From positions 310,001 through 374,000 of the forward strand of contig NZ_LDPY01000002.1 in NCBI RefSeq assembly GCF_001038505.1: 64,000 bases of DNA, given 5' to 3'. Shown in pieces: positions 52,969 to 62,212 of the stretch (position 1 is the first letter of the stretch; every line of letters begins with the position of its first letter). A program made the translations under genes and the position numbers. This stretch comes from Puniceibacterium sp. IMCC21224. Its GTDB lineage: Bacteria > Pseudomonadota > Alphaproteobacteria > Rhodobacterales > Rhodobacteraceae. The notes beneath the pieces were generated by a model. That model was given only the letters and a program-made list of their open reading frames with translations. It searched no databases and was not told where the DNA came from.

Positions 52969-55584
52969 TCAGATGACGTCTTCGTCTTTGAACCGTCGGA
53001 TATCTGCCATGGAATATCCCAACAGTTCACCGAGAATATATTCGTTATCCTCGCCGTAACAGGGCGCGGCACGATCAATCGGACCACCACTATAGACCGG
53101 TGTATCGGTCAGTTTCGGCGAGAATTCCGCAACCGGCCAGCGTCCGATTTTGGTTCCGTCCACCTCGGTCAGCCAGTTGAGATGTGGCAGTTGCGGATCG
53201 ATGTCGCACCGGTCGCCCGCCGTTTGACAAACGCCTGCGGGCACCCCGGCAGCCTGCAGCCGTTGCATGGCGTCGTAGCGTTCCTGCGCCTGTGTCCATT
53301 GGCTGACCAACGCATCCAGTGCATCCTGATGCAGGAGCCGAGCTTCAAGTGTTGCAAAGCGCGGATCATCGCCAAGCGACAGTCCGCTGACCTTGAGAAA
53401 GCCCTGCCATTCGGGCTCTGTGAAACACGCGATGGCGAGCCAGTTGTCATCTCCATCACAGCGAAATGCGCCGTGCGGTGCCGCCTTCTTGAACGGGGAC
53501 CGATTACCGTATCGCTGCCATTCCCGTCCATTCGCAGACCAGTCGAGGATTGCAGTCGCGGTTTGAAAAATTCCGGATTCACATTGCGATGAGTCGATCC
53601 ACTGTCCTTCGCCTGTTCGGTTTCGGTGATGAATGGCGCCAAGTGATGCGAGTGCGAAGCCATACGCGCCGATCCAGTCAAGATATGAATATCCCCAACC
53701 TGCCGGCATTGCAGGCTCTGCAAGGCCTGACATTTCAGTCGTGCCGGCGAAAGAGGCCGCAATAGGCCCGACCGTTCGGAACCTGCCGTAGCTGCCCTGA
53801 CTTCCCATCCCGCTTTGCTGGACATAGATGATATCAGATTTCAGCTTTTTCAGTTCGTCATACCCAAGCCCCATACGGTCCAGCACACCAGGTGAAAAAC
53901 CTTCTGCAACCATATCTGACATCGATATCAGATCGCGGGCGATCTTAAGCCCGCGCGGATCGCGTATGTTCAGCGACAAACCGCGTTTGCCTGAGTTCTT
54001 GTTATTGAACTGTCCGCCCATATCCGGGTCTGTGACCCCTTGCAGCGGGGCTTTTGCACGCTCTCGTGCCGAGCGTCCGCCGACAGGGGCCATCGCCGCC
54101 AGCCGGGTATCGGGGTGCGCCTTCCATTCCACCTTGATCGCCTCGGCTCCCATCGCTGAAAGGATGCGAGTGCCACCCGCAGATGCGAGAAACCAGGAGA
54201 AATCGAAGATCCTGAATCCTTTCAACGGAAAATCACTGCCGTGCTTTGACTTGCCGATCATCCGTTTTTCCGACGCGGGTGGGCGGGCCTTTGCGGCCGA
54301 CTTGGCAGGCTCTTTGCGCGTGGTCCGGTCGTTGAGGACAGCCGCCCGGTCCTGATCCAGTCGCGGTGCACGGCGGCCGGGCTGCCAATCCGTTGCACTG
54401 CTCATCCACTTGCTGGTCGGATACACAAAACTGGCATTCAATTCCGGATGCTCGATCTCGGCAAAGGTGTTCCGTGCCAGCCAGTGCGGGTCCAGCGCAT
54501 TTTCATGAGGCTTGCGTACAGGCGACCACAGCAGCCCTGTTTCCTGCGCCTCTCGCCAGGGCAGACTGTCGTAACCAAAGGCCCGCACAAAGCGTTGAAT
54601 AACGTCGAGAGTGTGTGCGGTTTCTTCGTTGGCATCCGCCGTTCCGGGAATTTGCCGCGCCGATAGGTCTGCATCGTCGGACGGCCGGACGAGATCCGCC
54701 GCCATGCCGTAGCTATCCAGAAACGGCACAAGCTTGGCCTTGTCGCGGGCCGAAACGCCCCAGGTCATGCACCAGCGGCCATCCTTGGTGTGGCTGATGT
54801 TCTGTGCCCGGTTGGGGGTTTCTGTCGCGTGCCGCGCGGTTTGCCGATAGAGCGGTGCGCGGCGCATAACCCAGGACATCAGGTCCAGCTCGGTATTCTT
54901 CGACACGGCCTCGTGAATCGCAATCGATACATCCTGGGCGTCGCCGCCAGTCTGGCGATGCACAAGGGCCGCCACAATGCCGCACGCAAGCTGTTCGCCA
55001 GCAATGTGGTAGGCATGCCAGACCTGCGGCGCAATCGGAGGTAGGTCATATCGGCCATCCGGTTCGGCGTCATATCCGCAATTGGACATAACACCGCCAA
55101 GCGCAAGATGCACAAGGTCCGAAGACTTGAAATCCTTCCAGGGGCCATCATCGCCAAAGGGTGTAATGCGTGCCGTGACGGGGCGCTTGGCGGCGGCGTC
55201 AAAGCCTGCGCACTCCGACAGCAACTTGAGCAAACCGATGTTCTTTGAATCAAGAACAACATCAGCGGTTGCCGAGAGGCGAAGGTACTCGGCCCTGCCC
55301 TGCGATGACTCGAGGTCGAGCGTGACCGACTTCTTGTCGCGATTGTAAGCCCAAAAGAAAAGGGAGTTTTCCAGATCGTCCCGGTCTTCGTAGAACGGCC
55401 CGATCCGACGCGTGACTTCACCTTCGGGGGGTTCGATCTTAATGACATCCGCGCCCATCCCGGCAAGCAGCAGACCGCAGTATTCGCCAAGTTCGTCGCA
55501 GGTTTCGAGCACTCGAACGCCTTTGAGCATGCCGGGACGCAGCTGCTCTGAGGCCCCGCGGTTTAGATCTTCAACTTGCTGCAA
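52969..55584 (-). CDS. Fused double-domain family III CoA-transferase
   Basis: 871 residues: a first CaiB/BaiF domain (about 15-420, LKGVRVLETCDELGEYCGLLLAGMGADVIKIEPP), a Lys/Ala-rich linker, and a second (about 450-871, LKGFRIFDFSWFLASAGGTRILSAMGAEAIKVEW). The second keeps an aspartate at the catalytic segment (SYLDWIGAYGFALASL). In the first, the matching block is VWHAYHIAGEQLA without Asp, so only the C-terminal half is likely catalytic. Divergent from the LacI-controlled TTT unit across 200 bp with twin operators. Confidence 0.88.
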   Translation of the reverse strand: MQQVEDLNRGASEQLRPGMLKGVRVLETCDELGEYCGLLLAGMGADVIKIEPPEGEVTRRIGPFYEDRDDLENSLFFWAYNRDKKSVTLDLESSQGRAEYLRLSATADVVLDSKNIGLLKLLSECAGFDAAAKRPVTARITPFGDDGPWKDFKSSDLVHLALGGVMSNCGYDAEPDGRYDLPPIAPQVWHAYHIAGEQLACGIVAALVHRQTGGDAQDVSIAIHEAVSKNTELDLMSWVMRRAPLYRQTARHATETPNRAQNISHTKDGRWCMTWGVSARDKAKLVPFLDSYGMAADLVRPSDDADLSARQIPGTADANEETAHTLDVIQRFVRAFGYDSLPWREAQETGLLWSPVRKPHENALDPHWLARNTFAEIEHPELNASFVYPTSKWMSSATDWQPGRRAPRLDQDRAAVLNDRTTRKEPAKSAAKARPPASEKRMIGKSKHGSDFPLKGFRIFDFSWFLASAGGTRILSAMGAEAIKVEWKAHPDTRLAAMAPVGGRSARERAKAPLQGVTDPDMGGQFNNKNSGKRGLSLNIRDPRGLKIARDLISMSDMVAEGFSPGVLDRMGLGYDELKKLKSDIIYVQQSGMGSQGSYGRFRTVGPIAASFAGTTEMSGLAEPAMPAGWGYSYLDWIGAYGFALASLGAIHHRNRTGEGQWIDSSQCESGIFQTATAILDWSANGREWQRYGNRSPFKKAAPHGAFRCDGDDNWLAIACFTEPEWQGFLKVSGLSLGDDPRFATLEARLLHQDALDALVSQWTQAQERYDAMQRLQAAGVPAGVCQTAGDRCDIDPQLPHLNWLTEVDGTKIGRWPVAEFSPKLTDTPVYSGGPIDRAAPCYGEDNEYILGELLGYSMADIRRFKDEDVI

Positions 55585-55634
55585 CGGCTTTAACCCCTTC
55601 GTGTCGTGTCAAATTCTATCTGGCCGGTACACCT

Positions 55635-55654
55635 CGAGCTTTGCTCAAAGCTCG
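55635..55654. other. Hairpin in the divergent leader
   Basis: CGAGCTTTG and CAAAGCTCG form a perfect 9-bp stem with a 2-nt loop, flanked by further pairable GGTAC/GTACC. It lies in the 5' leader of the fused CoA-transferase gene. Confidence 0.5.
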
Positions 55655-55710
55655 TTTCTCTCGGGGTACCGACAATGGTGCTTGACGAGTGCAAAGCCAC
55701 TCGCATAGCC

Positions 55711-55749
55711 TTTTTGTAAGCGCTTACAAAAAAACTGCAAGCGCTTACA
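55711..55749. promoter_or_regulatory. Twin LacI-family operators
   Basis: Site 1 has core TGTAAGCGCTTACA within a 22-bp perfect palindrome (55711-55732); site 2, TGCAAGCGCTTACA, is at 55736-55749. Centres are 21 bp apart, i.e. two helical turns on the same DNA face. AAGCGCTT is the classic LacI/GalR-family half-site arrangement. A LacI-type gene ends this cluster at 60494-61618. Confidence 0.88.
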
Positions 55750-55805
55750 AAAAAGAATGCCCGCGTTCGAGGAGGAGCGCGGCGTGCTTTAACCGGGAGG
55801 AAATC

Positions 55806-56828
55806 GTGAGACATATCAAGAGATTTACCGCATTGGCTACGGCCTGCTGTTTGAGCGTCAGCACCGTTTCGGCGCAGCAAACCCACGCGCCGCAGGTCGA
55901 AGACTATCCAAACCAGCCGCTGACGATTCTTGTGCCCTACGGCCCTGGTGGCCTGACAGATTCGCGTGGCCGCATCTTCCAGCAAGAGATGGAAAGCGTG
56001 ATCGGTCAGCAGGTGCGCGTGGAAAACATCTCCGGCGGTGGCGGCCTCGTCGGGGCCAACGCCGCCTTTGCCAAGGCCTCTGACGGCTACACAGTATTGA
56101 CAGCAGCCACGGTTGATGGGCCGCACGCGCATTCGGTCCTGTCCCCTGCGGGGCTGCCATGGACGTGGGACGACTGGACGCCACTCGGCATGTTTACGCT
56201 GTCGGTCTTGGGCTTCGTGGCATCCAGCGAATCCAAGTATCCGACACTTGGAGCCATGGTAGAGCAGGTCAAAGCCGATCCGGGATCGGTCACGCTCGCC
56301 TCCATCGGACCAGGGCGTCTCGATGATCTCGAGATGATCGACTTTATGCAAACCACGGACACGCTGGGCGACTGGAATTGGGTTTTCTACAGTTCGTCCG
56401 CGGACATCCAGGCCGACCTGATCAGCGGTGATATTGATGTCGGATATCTGGGTGTTTCGCGCACAGACATGATTGACCACCCGGATTTCAAAGTGCTGGC
56501 CATGGGCATCGCACCGGACGCAATCCCGGATGAGAATTTCCCGTTCGACTGGCCCACCGTCGAAGAGGCCATCGGCGCAAAGCTGAATGTTCTGGGCAAC
56601 GGTTTCGGGGTGATGTTCGTCAAATCGGATGTACCCGAGGACCGCAAGGCGTACCTGGAATGGGCCTTCAAGACCACAACAGAGCAGCCGGGTTTCGTCG
56701 AAAACCGCATGGCAGCTGGCGAACCTCCGATCTGGATACCACGCGAAGAAGCGCAGAAACGCCTCGATAATCTGGTCGCCAAGATGAATGAGCTAAAGCC
56801 GGTTCGTGACGAGAACCTGAACAAATAG
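55806..56828 (+). CDS. tctC: TctC-family periplasmic binding protein
   Basis: 340 residues from the GTG at 55806, which has an ideal GGGAGGAAATC site. Signal ends SVSTVSA-QQT. YPNQPLTILVPYGPGGLTDSRGRIFQQEM, VENISGGGGLVGANAAFAKASDGYTVL define the family. Transcribed away from the LacI operators. Followed by a hairpin, then tctA and tctB. Confidence 0.9.
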   Translation: MRHIKRFTALATACCLSVSTVSAQQTHAPQVEDYPNQPLTILVPYGPGGLTDSRGRIFQQEMESVIGQQVRVENISGGGGLVGANAAFAKASDGYTVLTAATVDGPHAHSVLSPAGLPWTWDDWTPLGMFTLSVLGFVASSESKYPTLGAMVEQVKADPGSVTLASIGPGRLDDLEMIDFMQTTDTLGDWNWVFYSSSADIQADLISGDIDVGYLGVSRTDMIDHPDFKVLAMGIAPDAIPDENFPFDWPTVEEAIGAKLNVLGNGFGVMFVKSDVPEDRKAYLEWAFKTTTEQPGFVENRMAAGEPPIWIPREEAQKRLDNLVAKMNELKPVRDENLNK

Positions 56829-56848
56829 AGCCATTCCCATAAAAAAGA

Positions 56849-56872
56849 CGGCGCTTCTCTGCGGAAGCGCCG
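56849..56872 (+). other. Hairpin between tctC and tctA
   Basis: CGGCGCTTC / GAAGCGCCG, 9-bp perfect stem with 6-nt loop, in the 83-bp gap. Lacks a U-run; likely protects the receptor mRNA or attenuates read-through. Confidence 0.65.
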
Positions 56873-56911
56873 CCGACCCTATTCGTCCTGGAATCCGCAG
56901 CGCGAGGTCTC

Positions 56912-58429
56912 ATGAGCAGCCCAATTCTTGACGCTATAATATTTTTGTTCTCACTGGATAATCTTCTCTGGCTGGCACTTGGTACGTGCCTGGGCCTGAT
57001 CGCCGGAACCTTGCCTGGCATCAGCGGCGTTTCAATGATGGCGCTTTTGCTTCCGTTCACTTACGGCCTGCCGCCGCAGACCGCGGTGCTGATGCTTGTG
57101 GGCGTCTATGCCGCGTCAGTCTATTCGGCCAGCACTGGCGGCATACTTTACAAGATCCCCGGCGACGCGGCGGGTGTGCCGGCGACGGTCGAAGGCCATG
57201 CGATGGCGCAGAAGGGAAAGATTGGTCTTGCATTGACCGCTGACATCTATTCGTCGTTTATCGGTTCGGTCATCGGCTTTCTGGGGACACTGGCGCTGAC
57301 GCCGGTGTTCATCGAAATCGCACGGTCTCTTGGTACGGCAGAGCGTGGGCTCTTTGCGCTGTTCGCGCTGGTTCTGGCTGGAACGGGTGCGCTCTCTCGG
57401 GCCGACCCGCTGCGAGGGATGTTGGCCATCGGAATCGGTTTGATGGTTGGCACAATCGGGATGCATCAAGGCACCGGATTCATCCGCTACTTTCAACCCT
57501 ATCCGCAGCTTTGGGATGGCATCAACCTCGTCTGGTTGATCGTGGGACTATACGCGATCCCTCAGACCTTTCGGCTGGTCACGCTCGAAAGCTATATCAA
57601 GGAAAACAAGGTCAGTCTGAAATTCGAAATTTGGCAAGAGACCAAGGCGTTCTTTGCCTACGTATCAACCCGAAAATGGCTTGTCCTCAAGACTGGTATG
57701 ATGGGCACGATCGTTGGGGCGCTGCCCGGACTGGGCACGATCGCGGCGTCCTGGATCGGGTATCAGGAGGCATACCGAACGAGTAAGAATCCAGAAGAAT
57801 TCGGCAAAGGGGCGCTAGAAGGGCTCATCGGGGCCGAAACGGCCAACAACGCCGCGGTTCCGACAACGCTTGTCCCGCTCCTTGCGCTTGGCATTCCGGG
57901 CAGCGCCGCATCAAGCCTGATCCTGGGGGCATTTCTGCTGGCCGGAGTCTATCCGGGGCCGCAGATGATGACCGTAAACCCGGAAATTATCTGGAGCATT
58001 CTGCTGGGCCTGTTTCTGACGGGCTTTTTCTTTGTCGCCTTCGGCCTGCCGTTTCATGGCCTGGCCGTGTACATCACAAAGGTACGTACGGCTTATCTGA
58101 TACCTTGTATCGTCGGGTTTTCGATCATCGGCACCTTCATTGCGACAGGCTTTGTCGAAGGACTGTATGTCACCATCGCCGTCGGGATCTTCGCCGTCAT
58201 TCTCGAAAAATGTGACCTGCCCGTTGCGAATGTACTGCTTGGCGCGATCCTTGGACCCATCATCGAACGCGAACTTTTGCGCGCCTTTCAGGTGGGCGGG
58301 ATCGAGAGGTTCTTTCGCCCAGTCTCGGGTGTGCTGATTGCCATGATTGCGCTGCTACTGGCGGTCTCAATCTGGCGCGCGCTTGCAAGCACAAGGGGAC
58401 CCCAACAGCGAAAGGAAGGTGCGGCGTGA
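56912..58429 (+). CDS. tctA: Tripartite tricarboxylate transporter large subunit TctA
   Basis: 505 residues. GTLPGISGVSMMALLLPFTYG, GVYAASVYSASTGGILYKIPGDAAGVPATVEGHAMA, GALPGLGTIAASWIGYQEAYR and ETANNAAVPTTLVPLLALGIPGSA are conserved. The residue pattern is distinct from the other two TctA proteins, so this is a separate system and not a recent duplicate. Its end overlaps tctB (GTGA). Confidence 0.92.
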   Translation: MSSPILDAIIFLFSLDNLLWLALGTCLGLIAGTLPGISGVSMMALLLPFTYGLPPQTAVLMLVGVYAASVYSASTGGILYKIPGDAAGVPATVEGHAMAQKGKIGLALTADIYSSFIGSVIGFLGTLALTPVFIEIARSLGTAERGLFALFALVLAGTGALSRADPLRGMLAIGIGLMVGTIGMHQGTGFIRYFQPYPQLWDGINLVWLIVGLYAIPQTFRLVTLESYIKENKVSLKFEIWQETKAFFAYVSTRKWLVLKTGMMGTIVGALPGLGTIAASWIGYQEAYRTSKNPEEFGKGALEGLIGAETANNAAVPTTLVPLLALGIPGSAASSLILGAFLLAGVYPGPQMMTVNPEIIWSILLGLFLTGFFFVAFGLPFHGLAVYITKVRTAYLIPCIVGFSIIGTFIATGFVEGLYVTIAVGIFAVILEKCDLPVANVLLGAILGPIIERELLRAFQVGGIERFFRPVSGVLIAMIALLLAVSIWRALASTRGPQQRKEGAA

Positions 58430-58917
58430 CATTCACAAACCCAATGAAAGACGGGCTGCTGGGGATCACGTTTCTTCTTGCGGCATTTCTCATTTACCTC
58501 GGAGTAGAAGATTATCCGCAGGTTGCAGCGGTATTTCCCAGGCTCATAGCAATCGGAATCTTCGCTGTATTTGGTGGGCTACTGATCGTCCGCGCGACGT
58601 TTCGGTGGCGTCTCGACACCGTCCCTTGCCAAAAGGCGGTGGATGACCCGGCGAACATGTCAGTGCAGTTCGATGCCAGAACCCTGGTCATGTCGGCGAT
58701 CATCTGCAGCGCATTCTTCCTCGTCGGCTCTGTCGGTTTTATCGAAACCATGGCGCTTTTGTCGATCGCAAGCTGCGTGGTTTTCAAGATGAAGGCCAGC
58801 CATGCGGCGACCTTTGTTGTCGTGTTCTGCGCCATCCTTGTCGGCTTTCTGCTGCTTATGGGCGTCAGACTCCCCACCGGCCCGGCTTCGGGCTTTCTTT
58901 TCTCACTCTTCAACTGA
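58426..58917 (+). CDS. tctB: Tripartite tricarboxylate transporter small subunit TctB
   Basis: 163 residues, GTG start overlapping the tctA stop. Four membrane segments with YPQVAAVFPRLIAIGIFAVFGGLLIV typical of TctB. Precedes the thiolase-like gene by 12 bp. Confidence 0.85.
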   Translation: MTFTNPMKDGLLGITFLLAAFLIYLGVEDYPQVAAVFPRLIAIGIFAVFGGLLIVRATFRWRLDTVPCQKAVDDPANMSVQFDARTLVMSAIICSAFFLVGSVGFIETMALLSIASCVVFKMKASHAATFVVVFCAILVGFLLLMGVRLPTGPASGFLFSLFN

Positions 58918-58929
58918 TCTGGAGGATTC

Positions 58930-60048
58930 ATGGATCATTCCCCAAGCGGAAGGTTTGCAATTGCGGGGGTCGGAACAACGGCCTACGGCAACTTTCCCGA
59001 CAAAGATGACTATACGCTTGCCGCAGAAGCATTTCAGGATGCGTTAGAAGACTGCGGTCTCGACAAGTCGCAGGCCGACGGCCTGCTGGTCAGCCGTCTT
59101 CCCCATTATGCACGCATGTCCGAAATCATCGGTATCGAACCCAGATGGACGCTTCAGCTTCCCGCGCACGGCCGCATGTCCGGCATCGGCATAATCGAGG
59201 CAATGGCCGCCATCGACGCGGGATACTGCGATTATGCCGTCCTGCTTTATGCCAACATCGGTCGGTCGCGCCGCGTGCATTATGGCGGCGACGAGGATCC
59301 CGGCTTCTGGGATCCGTGGGGCTTTACCTCGATGGGCGGTATTCACGCGATGATGTTTCGCGAACACATGGAACGCTACGGCACAACCACCGAACAGCTT
59401 GCCGAGGTTTCAGTCGCCTTCCGCCATCATGCGCAGCTTAACCCGTCTGCCGTGATGAAAAAGCCAATGACGGTCGAAGATCACGAAAATGCCCGGCCAA
59501 TCTGCGAACCGCTACGCCTGTTTGACTACTGTCTGATCAACGACGGAGCGGTCTGCCTGATCGTCACGACAACCGAACGCGCCAAGGATCTCAAGAAGAA
59601 GCCGGTAAAGATTCTCGGTTCGGGAGCAAAGGATTCACTCAGGCATTCCTCCTACCCCGAGATGGATTTCTGGTACGAGCCGACGAAACTAGCGGGCAGG
59701 TCCGCTTACGAACAGGCTGGAGTCAGCCACAGCGACATCGACGCGCTGATGTGCTATGATAACTTCAGCCCGACGGTGCTGTTCAGTCTCGAAGGACTTG
59801 GATTCTGCGAGCGTGGCCAAGCCGGTCAGTTCGTCGAGGGAGGAGCGCTAAAGCTGGGCGGTCGCCTACCCACCAACACCGATGGCGGGCATCTCTCCAA
59901 TTCCTACATGCAGGGCTGGGCGCTCAACATCGAAGCTGTCCGGCAGTTGCGCGGAGAATGCGGTGCGCGGCAAGTTCCGGATTGCAAGATCGTGCAATAC
60001 GTCCAGTCGACGCCCTGCACACGTTCCATCATCTACGGCATCGAGTGA
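58930..60048 (+). CDS. Thiolase-like protein lacking the nucleophile cysteine, second copy
   Basis: 372 residues, TGGAGGATTC before ATG. IAGVGTTAYG, LMCYDNFSPTVLFSLEGLGFC and GGRLPTNTDGGHLSNSY mark an Ltp2/SCP-x-like thiolase fold. At the active-site position (aligned by DAGYCDYAV) there is Gly, in HGRMSG, and the usual GHP is replaced by NSY. With the DUF35 gene 11 bp downstream it is probably an aldolase-type or otherwise non-thiolase acyl-CoA enzyme. Confidence 0.82.
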   Translation: MDHSPSGRFAIAGVGTTAYGNFPDKDDYTLAAEAFQDALEDCGLDKSQADGLLVSRLPHYARMSEIIGIEPRWTLQLPAHGRMSGIGIIEAMAAIDAGYCDYAVLLYANIGRSRRVHYGGDEDPGFWDPWGFTSMGGIHAMMFREHMERYGTTTEQLAEVSVAFRHHAQLNPSAVMKKPMTVEDHENARPICEPLRLFDYCLINDGAVCLIVTTTERAKDLKKKPVKILGSGAKDSLRHSSYPEMDFWYEPTKLAGRSAYEQAGVSHSDIDALMCYDNFSPTVLFSLEGLGFCERGQAGQFVEGGALKLGGRLPTNTDGGHLSNSYMQGWALNIEAVRQLRGECGARQVPDCKIVQYVQSTPCTRSIIYGIE

Positions 60049-60059
60049 GGAGAGCTATA

Positions 60060-60485
60060 ATGACACCTTCTGAAACCTCCCGCCTGCTGCGGCCCGAACC
60101 GAATATCACCAACCTCTCTGCTCCCTTCTGGGATCTTGCGAACGACAGAACGCTTGCAACCCCTAAATGCAGCAATTGCGGCGATCGTCACTTTCCGCCC
60201 GGGCCGAACTGTCCCACCTGTCTGTCAAAGGACCTGAAGTGGGTTTCAGTTTCAGGCCATGGCAAGCTCGTATCCTGGGTGATCTTTCATCAGGTCTACT
60301 GGGATGATGTGCGCGACGATGTTCCCTACCTTGTTGCAACTGTCGACTTGGACGAAGGCATTCGCCTGCTCAGCAATCTTGTCGGGTCAGCCGCAGAAAA
60401 CCCAGAATACGGGATGGCATTGCAGGTCACTTTCCGCCCAAACACATCCGGTCGGCTGCTGCCGGTGTTCGAACGGGCCGACTGA
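60060..60485 (+). CDS. DUF35 zinc-ribbon/OB-fold partner protein, second copy
   Basis: 141 residues after GAGGAGAGC. Cysteine pairs CSNC and CPTC flank HFPPGPN, as in the family; the OB fold follows (GHGKLVSWVIFHQVY). Order here is thiolase-like then DUF35, reversed compared with 30311-31845. Ends nine bases before the convergent LacI stop. Confidence 0.88.
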   Translation: MTPSETSRLLRPEPNITNLSAPFWDLANDRTLATPKCSNCGDRHFPPGPNCPTCLSKDLKWVSVSGHGKLVSWVIFHQVYWDDVRDDVPYLVATVDLDEGIRLLSNLVGSAAENPEYGMALQVTFRPNTSGRLLPVFERAD

Positions 60486-60493
60486 CCACCCGA

Positions 60494-61618
60494 TTAGTCC
60501 TCGGACCAGAGATGCCTGATCTGGTCCGGGGGCGGCGCCGTAGTGCCGCGGATTTCAAGATGCGAGGCCAGCCGGATGTGATCCGGCACCACGTTTCCGG
60601 CCATCCGCGCCACCAGATAGTCGGCTGCGGTCTGGCCGATCTCGTACTCCGGCAGCCTTACCGTAGATAACGGAGGCGAAAGTTCAGACGCGAAATCGAA
60701 ATTGCCGTGCCCGAAAATCGACAGTTCGCCGGGTACGTCCAGCCCCAGATCCTGCGCCGCAAAAAGCGTTCCCATCGCCAGAAGATCGTTGCCGCAAACG
60801 ATCGCTGTAGGACGGTTATCCCGTCTGAGAATCTGCTTGGCAATGCTGCGCGCTTCGGACACCGAATAGCCGGATATCACGATATTTTCCTCTCGGAATG
60901 ACATCTTCAGCCGCTTAGCCGTCAACCGCGCGACCTTGAGCCGCGAAGCCGCCCTGTCGTTGATCGAAATGTCACCAATGATCATGCCAAGTTCAGTATG
61001 ACCAAGGCCCGCCAAATATTCGACGCTCGGTCCGATGGTCTGCGCATGGTCGAAACCACAGGACGGATGGGGCGAGGCCGCGTTGTAGACAAAGGTATTG
61101 ATGAACGGAATCTTGCGTTGGTTCAGCAGGTCATAGATCGCTGGGTCGCGCTGCTCCCCGATCAGCATGATCCCATCGACACTCTTTCCGATAAAGGTGT
61201 GGACGCGTTCGAACTCGGCCGCGAAATCGTATTCGGTCGTTGCCAGCAGAAGAGAATAATTTTGTTCGGTCAGACGTTTCTGAAAGGCCGTGATAACCTT
61301 GGCAAAAAACGAATTCTCAATCGTCGGTATGATCGCGCCGACAGTTCGAGTGTGCTGCAACGCCAGCGCCCTTGCAACGCCGTGCGGAACGTAGCCCAAC
61401 CGCGTGATCGTCTCAGTGACTTTGACACGGGCCTTGTCGGTTACGCTCTTGGGCTCGTTCAGAGCCCGGGAAACGGTGGCCGTCGACAATCCCGATTCCC
61501 GCGCGACATCCAGAAGAGTGACCCGTTCCACACCGGGAACATTGCGCCGCCTCCGTAGTCTGGAGGGCGTTGGGGGCGCCATTTTTGGGTCTGCATCTCC
61601 GCCTTCGTCAACTGCCAT
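60494..61618 (-). CDS. LacI-family transcriptional regulator
   Basis: 374 residues. HTH VTLLDVARESGLSTATVSRALN at 33-54, hinge VARALALQHTRTVGAIIP, then a periplasmic-binding-protein-like effector domain (FGHGNFDFASELSPPLSTVRLPEYEIGQ). The N-terminal 30 residues are extra; the second Met at residue 13 is an alternative start. Probable ligand of the twin operators at 55711-55749, regulating the TTT-thiolase unit and the divergent CoA-transferase. Confidence 0.92.
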   Translation of the reverse strand: MAVDEGGDADPKMAPPTPSRLRRRRNVPGVERVTLLDVARESGLSTATVSRALNEPKSVTDKARVKVTETITRLGYVPHGVARALALQHTRTVGAIIPTIENSFFAKVITAFQKRLTEQNYSLLLATTEYDFAAEFERVHTFIGKSVDGIMLIGEQRDPAIYDLLNQRKIPFINTFVYNAASPHPSCGFDHAQTIGPSVEYLAGLGHTELGMIIGDISINDRAASRLKVARLTAKRLKMSFREENIVISGYSVSEARSIAKQILRRDNRPTAIVCGNDLLAMGTLFAAQDLGLDVPGELSIFGHGNFDFASELSPPLSTVRLPEYEIGQTAADYLVARMAGNVVPDHIRLASHLEIRGTTAPPPDQIRHLWSED

Positions 61619-61678
61619 TCATTGCCATCCGTGCAAGTTATCGCCCTCCCGACATCGTCAGGGTTGTCGCAGTACATG

Positions 61679-62069
61679 TGAAGTCACGCTGAAGCGCGAT
61701 TTCTGTAGGTTCAGGTTATCTTGTTCCAGGCTTTCCTTCCAACAGTTTTGCGCGGAATACCTCGGCAGGGGGTTGATAGCCGGGGCACTTGGGCGGCGTC
61801 GCGTTGAGGCGGGCGCAAATCGACTTCAAATATCGATTTGTGAACGCAGTGGGATCGGCCTTGCGTGGCAGGTAGCGGCGCAGACGGTTGTTGGTGTTCT
61901 CTACCGTACCTTTCTGCCACGGTGACTGCGGATCACAGAACCACGGATCAACGCCTAAACCCGCGCGATGCAGATTGTCGGCGATCTCTTTGACAGCTAG
62001 CTTCGCTTCAAGCCATTTGGCCAGCTTGCGACGTTCTTCGAGGTTCAGGTGAGGGTAGCAGCGTCCCAT
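61679..62069 (-). mobile_element. IS30-family transposase relic, copy 1
   Basis: A 117-codon frame joins an IS30 N-terminus (MGRCYPHLNLEERRKLAKWLEAKLAVKEIADNL) directly to the C-terminal end (HRAGLGVDPWFCDPQSPWQKGTVENTNNRLRRYLP and PAEVFRAKLLEGK). The DDE core in between is deleted, apparently at a short repeat. 61679-61982 is a near-identical inverted copy of 63533-63834. Confidence 0.88.
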
Positions 62070-62212
62070 TGATCAACTCCATGCAAGGTTCTGGTTTAAT
62101 ACAGAATTTGCACTTCATTTGTGAATCCATCACTGCTATCGCTTGAAAGCGGATAATTTTTACTATCTTGCGATACCGAACAATAAAAATCTAGTAAAAT
62201 AAGGCATTAAGT

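Noticed and set aside
55711..55732. Palindrome with T/A flanks as an intrinsic terminator
   Set aside because: It lies upstream of both divergent genes, has a near-copy 21 bp away and a LacI-type core, so an operator is the better reading.
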